From NCBI GenBank assembly GCA_051880335.1, contig JBJENT010000217.1, positions 1 to 7,999 on the forward strand: a DNA stretch of 7,999 bases. Direction: 5' to 3'. A program made the position numbers and the translations under genes. This document shows positions 4,742-7,999 of the stretch, one piece after another; the stretch's first letter is position 1; each line of letters starts with the position of its first letter. Origin of the DNA: 1XD8-76 sp051880335. Lineage in GTDB: Bacteria > Bacillota > Clostridia > Lachnospirales > Lachnospiraceae. Under the pieces are notes generated by a model. That model did not search any database. It was not told the origin of the DNA and saw nothing but the letters and a program-made list of their open reading frames with translations.

Positions 4742-5176
4742 ATGACAATATCGACAAAAGGAAGATATGCACTGAGAATCATGCTGGATCTGGCCAATCA
4801 TTCTGGTGAAATCAGTAAAGTAAAGGATATTGCAGCCAGACAGGATATATCGGAAAAATATATGGAACAGATTATTTCTATTCTGAACCGGGCAGGATAT
4901 GTGCGTTCTACCAGAGGAGCACAGGGCGGTTATCAGTTGACACGAAAGCCGGAAGACTATACCATTGGTATGGTACTGCGTTTGACGGAAGGTTCTCTTG
5001 CGCCGGTAGAATGTCTGGACGAGAATGCTGTGCCATGTGAAAGAGTGTCGCAATGCGCAACCGTGGAAGTCTATAAGAAAATGTATGAAGCGCTTTGCAG
5101 TGTGGTGGATACCATGACGATTAAAGACTTACAGGATATCGAGGAAAGTAAAATAGGAGACGGATATGTTATTTAA
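4742..5176 (+). CDS. Rrf2-family transcriptional regulator, Fe-S type (IscR-like)
   Basis: A 144-aa winged-helix DNA-binding protein. The N-terminus MTISTKGRYALRIMLDLA is the family hallmark, followed by the helix-turn-helix (about 26-46, with DISEKYMEQII) and the wing STRGAQGGYQLTRKPE (56-71). Three cysteines C91, C99 and C105 (C-x7-C-x5-C) match the [2Fe-2S]-binding pattern of IscR/Rrf2 sensors and argue against the cysteine-less CymR type. It probably senses Fe-S status, redox or NO. ATG 4742 is chosen over an in-frame ATG at 4682 because GAGG (4730-4733) lies 8 nt upstream and the protein then starts as the family does. Its targets are unknown; trxB upstream and gtrA downstream are candidates. 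No isc/suf genes are in the window. Confidence 0.92.
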   Translation: MTISTKGRYALRIMLDLANHSGEISKVKDIAARQDISEKYMEQIISILNRAGYVRSTRGAQGGYQLTRKPEDYTIGMVLRLTEGSLAPVECLDENAVPCERVSQCATVEVYKKMYEALCSVVDTMTIKDLQDIEESKIGDGYVI

Positions 5177-5591
5177 ACTTTACAAGAAGTACGAAGAGAT
5201 TATCAATTATTTAATAGTAGGAGTTTTGACTACGGTGGTCAGTTGGCTGGCGTATGCAGTCTGCAAGCTTTTTATGGATGTGGACAATGCATTCCAGATG
5301 CAGCTGGCAGTTATCATTCGATGGATCGCCGGTGTGGTATTTGCATATTTTACAAATCGAAAATATGTTTTTAAGAGCAAAAATGCCAATATGATAAAAG
5401 AAGCCTTTGATTTTACCACTTCCAGACTGGTTACTCTGTTTCTGGATATGTTTGTTATGTGGCTGCTTCCTACCGTATTTGGTGTGAATGACTGGATTTC
5501 TACTTTCATATCAGCAGTACTTGTAACCATAACGAATTATATTTTCAGTAAATTCCTTGTTTTCAATAAGAAAAAAATAAGGGAAAAATAA
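5166..5591 (+). CDS. GtrA-family four-helix membrane protein
   Basis: A 141-aa integral membrane protein of the GtrA/DPMS1 family, which is associated with polyprenyl-linked sugar transfer for cell-surface polysaccharide or teichoic acid glycosylation. Four hydrophobic segments lie at about 13-35, 46-62, 81-103 and 108-132. Family motifs are NYLIVGVLTTVVSW (14-27), the loop AYFTNRKYVFKS, and a second-half copy (TNYIFSKFLVF). Both halves end in basic loops. The ATG overlaps the regulator's 3' end by 11 bp, and TAGGAGA (5154-5160) lies 5 nt upstream inside that gene, so it is translationally coupled to the regulator. No glycosyltransferase partner is present here. Confidence 0.9.
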   Translation: MLFKLYKKYEEIINYLIVGVLTTVVSWLAYAVCKLFMDVDNAFQMQLAVIIRWIAGVVFAYFTNRKYVFKSKNANMIKEAFDFTTSRLVTLFLDMFVMWLLPTVFGVNDWISTFISAVLVTITNYIFSKFLVFNKKKIREK

Positions 5592-5615
5592 TAGGGAAAA
5601 GAAATAAAATATCTC

Positions 5616-5644
5616 TTGACAATGAAGGGGTTACTTTGTAGAAT
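5616..5644 (+). promoter_or_regulatory. Promoter of tRNA-Arg
   Basis: A consensus TTGACA (5616-5621) is separated by 17 bp from TAGAAT (5639-5644). It is 24 bp after the gtrA-family stop and about 50 bp before the tRNA. Confidence 0.88.
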
Positions 5645-5693
5645 AGACAGGTACGGATGAGAAAGACTTAATTTTAATTGTCTGTATAAACAA

Positions 5694-5767
5694 GTACGTG
5701 TAGCTCAGCTGGATAGAGCGTCTGGCTACGGACCAGAAGGTCGTGGGTTCGAATCCTGTCACGTACA
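5694..5767 (+). tRNA. tRNA-Arg(ACG)
   Basis: Complete cloverleaf. Acceptor GTACGTG (5694-5700) pairs with CACGTAC (5760-5766), and the discriminator is A5767. The D arm is AGCTCAGCTGGATAGAGC. The anticodon stem TCTGG/CCAGA encloses CTACGGA, with anticodon ACG at 5728-5730; A34 is normally deaminated to inosine to read CGN codons. The T loop is TTCGAAT. CCA is not encoded. It stands alone, with its own promoter and terminator. Confidence 0.97.
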
Positions 5768-5775
5768 TAACATTG

Positions 5776-5807
5776 AAATCCCGTAAACAGCAGTTTACGG
5801 GATTTTT
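5776..5807 (+). terminator. Rho-independent terminator of tRNA-Arg
   Basis: AAATCCCGTAAAC (5776-5788) pairs perfectly with GTTTACGGGATTT (5793-5805) around the loop AGCA, and the stem runs into five Ts (5803-5807). It starts 9 nt after the tRNA. Confidence 0.93.
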
Positions 5808-5927
5808 GCTATACAGGAAAGCATTTGGGAAAAAGTGTATAAGAAACAGAAACAGCTGATGGGAGATAGGAAAAGAAGTATTGGTTCTTAAGGATATGGA
5901 GTAAGTGGGAGTAGAAAGAGTGATCAA

Positions 5928-7565
5928 ATGAAAAAACTTTGGCGTTACTTAAAAAAGGTGATTTTCAGCCGGTTTGTTATAACGATGCTGATTATCATAG
6001 CACAGGTATACTTCTTGTTTGCCTGCCTGTTTTGGTTTCGGGTTTATTGGCCTGTCATCACAGCAGTCATGAGTTTACTGAGCGTTTCCGTGATTATTTA
6101 TATCATCAATCGGGATCAGAATCCGGCGTTCAAATTGAGCTGGATGATTCCAATCTGTACGGTGCCCTTTTTGGGAACCTTCATGTACCTGTTTGTGGAA
6201 GGTAATGTGACTACCAAAGGTATCAAAAGAGCAATCAACCGTAGAATAGAAGAATCCGCAGTATATCTGAAACAGGATCCGGAAATCAGAAAAGAGCTGA
6301 GCAGCAAGCCCTGTTCTATGTCTGCAATATCACAATATGTAGAAAATGCAGGTGGATTTCCTACATATAAAAATACAGACGTGACTTATCTGCCCAGTGG
6401 AGAAGCCTTTTTTGCAGATTTACTGGAAAAACTGGAAACTGCGGAGCATTTCATTTTTTTGGAATATTTTATTGTGGCAGAAGGACACATGTGGGACTCT
6501 GTTTTGGAGATACTGAAAAGAAAGGTATCCCAGGGCGTAGAGGTCAAACTAATGATTGACGGTACTTGTACCTGGATCACCCTTCCCAATAAGTATACAG
6601 AAAAGATGAAATCATACGGAATCGACACCAGAGTTTTTCTTCCGGTTGTGCCGATTTTTTCCACCCATCAGAATAACAGAGATCACCGGAAAATCATTGT
6701 GATTGACGGAAAGACAGCCTATACAGGTGGAACCAATCTGGCAGATGAATATATCAATGAAAAGCATCTTCACGGACACTGGAAAGACGTGGCAGTGCGT
6801 CTGGATGGTGATGCAGTACGCACTTTTACAGTACTGTTTTTACAGCTGTGGAATGTGGGTGATATGCGCTTTGACAGAAGAGCTTTTCAGCCGGGAGAAT
6901 ATGAAAAATATCTGGGTCAGGAGAAATCAGAAGATATCATCCGCGATAGGAGTGCATCCGCCGATGCTGCTGCAGATGCTGCCGCTGCAAAGGATGGCAT
7001 TTTAGGGGAGGGTAAAAGATCCTATGTTATGCCCTATGGGGATGGTCCAAATTCCTATCATAATCTGGCAGAAAACGTATATCTGGACATCATGAATCGT
7101 GCTAACAGATACATTCATGTGATGTCTCCTTATTTTATCAATGATCATGAGGTAATCACTGCATTCAAATATGCAGCAGAACGAGGAACAGATGTAAAAC
7201 TGATTCTGCCCCATATTCCGGATAAGAAATTCGCCTTTGATGTGGCCAGAACCTATTATCCGGTCCTCTTGAAGGCAGGGGTTAAAATATACGAATATAC
7301 TCCCGGCTTTGTCCATGCGAAAGTATTTGTATCGGATGACAATAAAGCAGTAGTCGGGTCCATCAATCTGGATTTCAGAAGCTTGTACCATCATTATGAG
7401 TGTGCAGCGTATTTCTATCGCTGCGACGCAGTTCTGGATGTAGAAAAAGATTTCCAGGAAACGCTGGCCAAGTCCCAGCTGGTAACCATGGAATACTACA
7501 AATCGATTCCATGGTATCGAAGACTAAGTGGGCAGGTGCTGAAATTATTTGCACCATTGTTCTAG
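5928..7565 (+). CDS. cls: Cardiolipin synthase (PLD family)
   Basis: A 545-aa membrane-bound phospholipase-D-superfamily enzyme that joins two phosphatidylglycerols into cardiolipin plus glycerol. Hydrophobic segments lie at about 13-37, 41-61 and 73-90, the usual N-terminal anchor. The two catalytic HKD motifs are H253-x-K255-x4-D260 followed by GGTN (267-270), and H463-x-K465-x4-D470 followed by GSIN (477-480). The length is slightly above the usual ~480-510. The extra comes partly from an Ala-rich linker, SASADAAADAAAAKDG (342-357), between the two PLD domains. The SD is weak (AAAGAG about 7 nt upstream), but the N-terminus fits the family. No clear promoter is seen in the 120 bp after the tRNA-Arg terminator. 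A further gene follows 12 bp downstream. Confidence 0.96.
   Translation: MKKLWRYLKKVIFSRFVITMLIIIAQVYFLFACLFWFRVYWPVITAVMSLLSVSVIIYIINRDQNPAFKLSWMIPICTVPFLGTFMYLFVEGNVTTKGIKRAINRRIEESAVYLKQDPEIRKELSSKPCSMSAISQYVENAGGFPTYKNTDVTYLPSGEAFFADLLEKLETAEHFIFLEYFIVAEGHMWDSVLEILKRKVSQGVEVKLMIDGTCTWITLPNKYTEKMKSYGIDTRVFLPVVPIFSTHQNNRDHRKIIVIDGKTAYTGGTNLADEYINEKHLHGHWKDVAVRLDGDAVRTFTVLFLQLWNVGDMRFDRRAFQPGEYEKYLGQEKSEDIIRDRSASADAAADAAAAKDGILGEGKRSYVMPYGDGPNSYHNLAENVYLDIMNRANRYIHVMSPYFINDHEVITAFKYAAERGTDVKLILPHIPDKKFAFDVARTYYPVLLKAGVKIYEYTPGFVHAKVFVSDDNKAVVGSINLDFRSLYHHYECAAYFYRCDAVLDVEKDFQETLAKSQLVTMEYYKSIPWYRRLSGQVLKLFAPLF
6963..6986. repeat. 12-bp x2 repeat encoding the Cls Ala-rich linker
   Basis: GATGCTGCTGCA (6963-6974) is followed by GATGCTGCCGCT (6975-6986), encoding DAAADAAA, and the run continues into GCA. 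It sits in the inter-domain linker, where length changes should be tolerated. Confidence 0.7.
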
Positions 7566-7577
7566 AACGGAGTTACG

Positions 7578-7999
7578 ATGTCAAATATCATATATAATGC
7601 CGGTAAAGTTAAGGAATATGAAAATCTGATGGCAATCTGCGAATTTGCCGGAGAGAGCAGAGAGTGGGGAGAAAGCCTGTGGGCAGAGTTGCTTCAGAAC
7701 CCCGATGTGTATGAAGAATATCTGCACTATATGATTTATCATACTTTGCTGGGAAAGGTATCTGTAGAAGGCTATACTGTGCTGGATCTGTATGTCTGGC
7801 AGATGGAGCTTTCCAATCTGCGGCAGGATACCGGTAAAAACACAGCTGCCTGCAATAAAGATAAATTGGTACTCCATGCTTTAAAGACGTTGCTGGATAT
7901 GAAAAAGAATCCGGAAGAATACCTGAAAAAGTTAAATGAAGGAAGTCCGCTGGTTGCACCATCCATACCTCCGACCATATTCAATAGTGTGCTCTTTCC
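7578..7999 (+). CDS. Unrecognised protein, 3' end beyond window
   Basis: An open frame from ATG 7578 to the window edge without a stop (140 codons plus 2 nt). GGAG (7569-7572) lies 5 nt upstream, and the start is 12 bp after the cls stop, so it is probably co-transcribed with cls. The product begins MSNIIYNAGKVKEYENLMAI and looks soluble and largely helical, rich in E, L, Y and W (for example ESREWGESLWAELLQ and a central GYTVLDLYVWQMEL). It has no signal peptide or membrane segment in the visible part. A Pro-rich stretch (SPLVAPSIPPT) starts near residue 123 and may be a domain linker. I do not recognise the family. Confidence 0.78.
   Translation, partial: MSNIIYNAGKVKEYENLMAICEFAGESREWGESLWAELLQNPDVYEEYLHYMIYHTLLGKVSVEGYTVLDLYVWQMELSNLRQDTGKNTAACNKDKLVLHALKTLLDMKKNPEEYLKKLNEGSPLVAPSIPPTIFNSVLF

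Noticed and set aside
5694..5767. tRNA-Arg as an integration site for a mobile element
   Set aside because: No integrase is visible, and no duplicate of the tRNA 3' end was noticed downstream. The tRNA is followed directly by its terminator and a housekeeping gene.
5838..5843. TATAAG as a cls promoter -10
   Set aside because: No -35-like sequence stands 16-18 bp upstream; too weak to report as a promoter.
5631..5927. Minus-strand 98-codon frame covering tRNA-Arg
   Set aside because: It runs through the tRNA, its promoter and its terminator in antisense; a shadow frame without an SD or recognisable protein.

Overview
The window looks like chromosomal DNA of a low-to-mid GC Clostridia, most likely Lachnospiraceae (Blautia/Ruminococcus-like). 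The reasons are the protein flavour (NimA-like PNPOx, Fe-S Rrf2 regulator, PLD-type Cls, clostridial Trx/TrxR), A-rich Shine-Dalgarno sequences, tRNA genes without encoded CCA, and U-run terminators. This placement is inference; no search was run. All protein genes and tRNAs are on the + strand.

Layout. Positions 1-320 hold a tRNA cluster (Asp-GTC, cut by the window edge; Val-TAC; Leu-TAA) ending in an intrinsic terminator. A promoter at 332-361 and a leader with five 14-bp tandem repeats lead into a probable transcription unit. It encodes an AANAT-like GNAT acetyltransferase, a NimA-like flavoprotein, a HAD phosphatase, a small Asn/Gln-rich protein of unknown function, and thioredoxin (trxA). 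A 100-N assembly gap follows at 2861-2960. The 55 bp on its left are repeated exactly on its right, so the gap is probably an assembly artefact. A strong terminator (3059-3110) closes the trxA unit.

A gene-free stretch of about 550 bp (3111-3662) contains a five-element tandem array of inverted repeats (TGCCTACT...AGTAGGCA type) with a 62-63 bp period. A perfect 18-bp palindrome follows it, and then trxB (NADPH thioredoxin reductase). A good promoter inside the 3' end of trxB drives an Fe-S type Rrf2 regulator. The regulator overlaps a GtrA-family membrane protein gene by 11 bp. Next comes tRNA-Arg(ACG) with its own promoter and terminator, then cardiolipin synthase (cls), and 12 bp later an unrecognised gene that runs off the window.

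How the genes may fit together: trxA and trxB form the thioredoxin reducing system and flank the repeat array, and an Fe-S sensing Rrf2 regulator sits just downstream, so the middle of the window reads as a redox block. GtrA and Cls are both membrane/envelope functions.

The most unusual property is the density of short tandem repeats, both in leaders (14 bp x5; 63 bp x~5) and inside genes (Asn-Gln run; two separate repeats in trxB; an Ala-rich 12-bp repeat in cls). The intergenic 63-bp hairpin array between trxA and trxB is the best candidate for something undescribed. I see no CRISPR array, transposase, integrase or phage gene.
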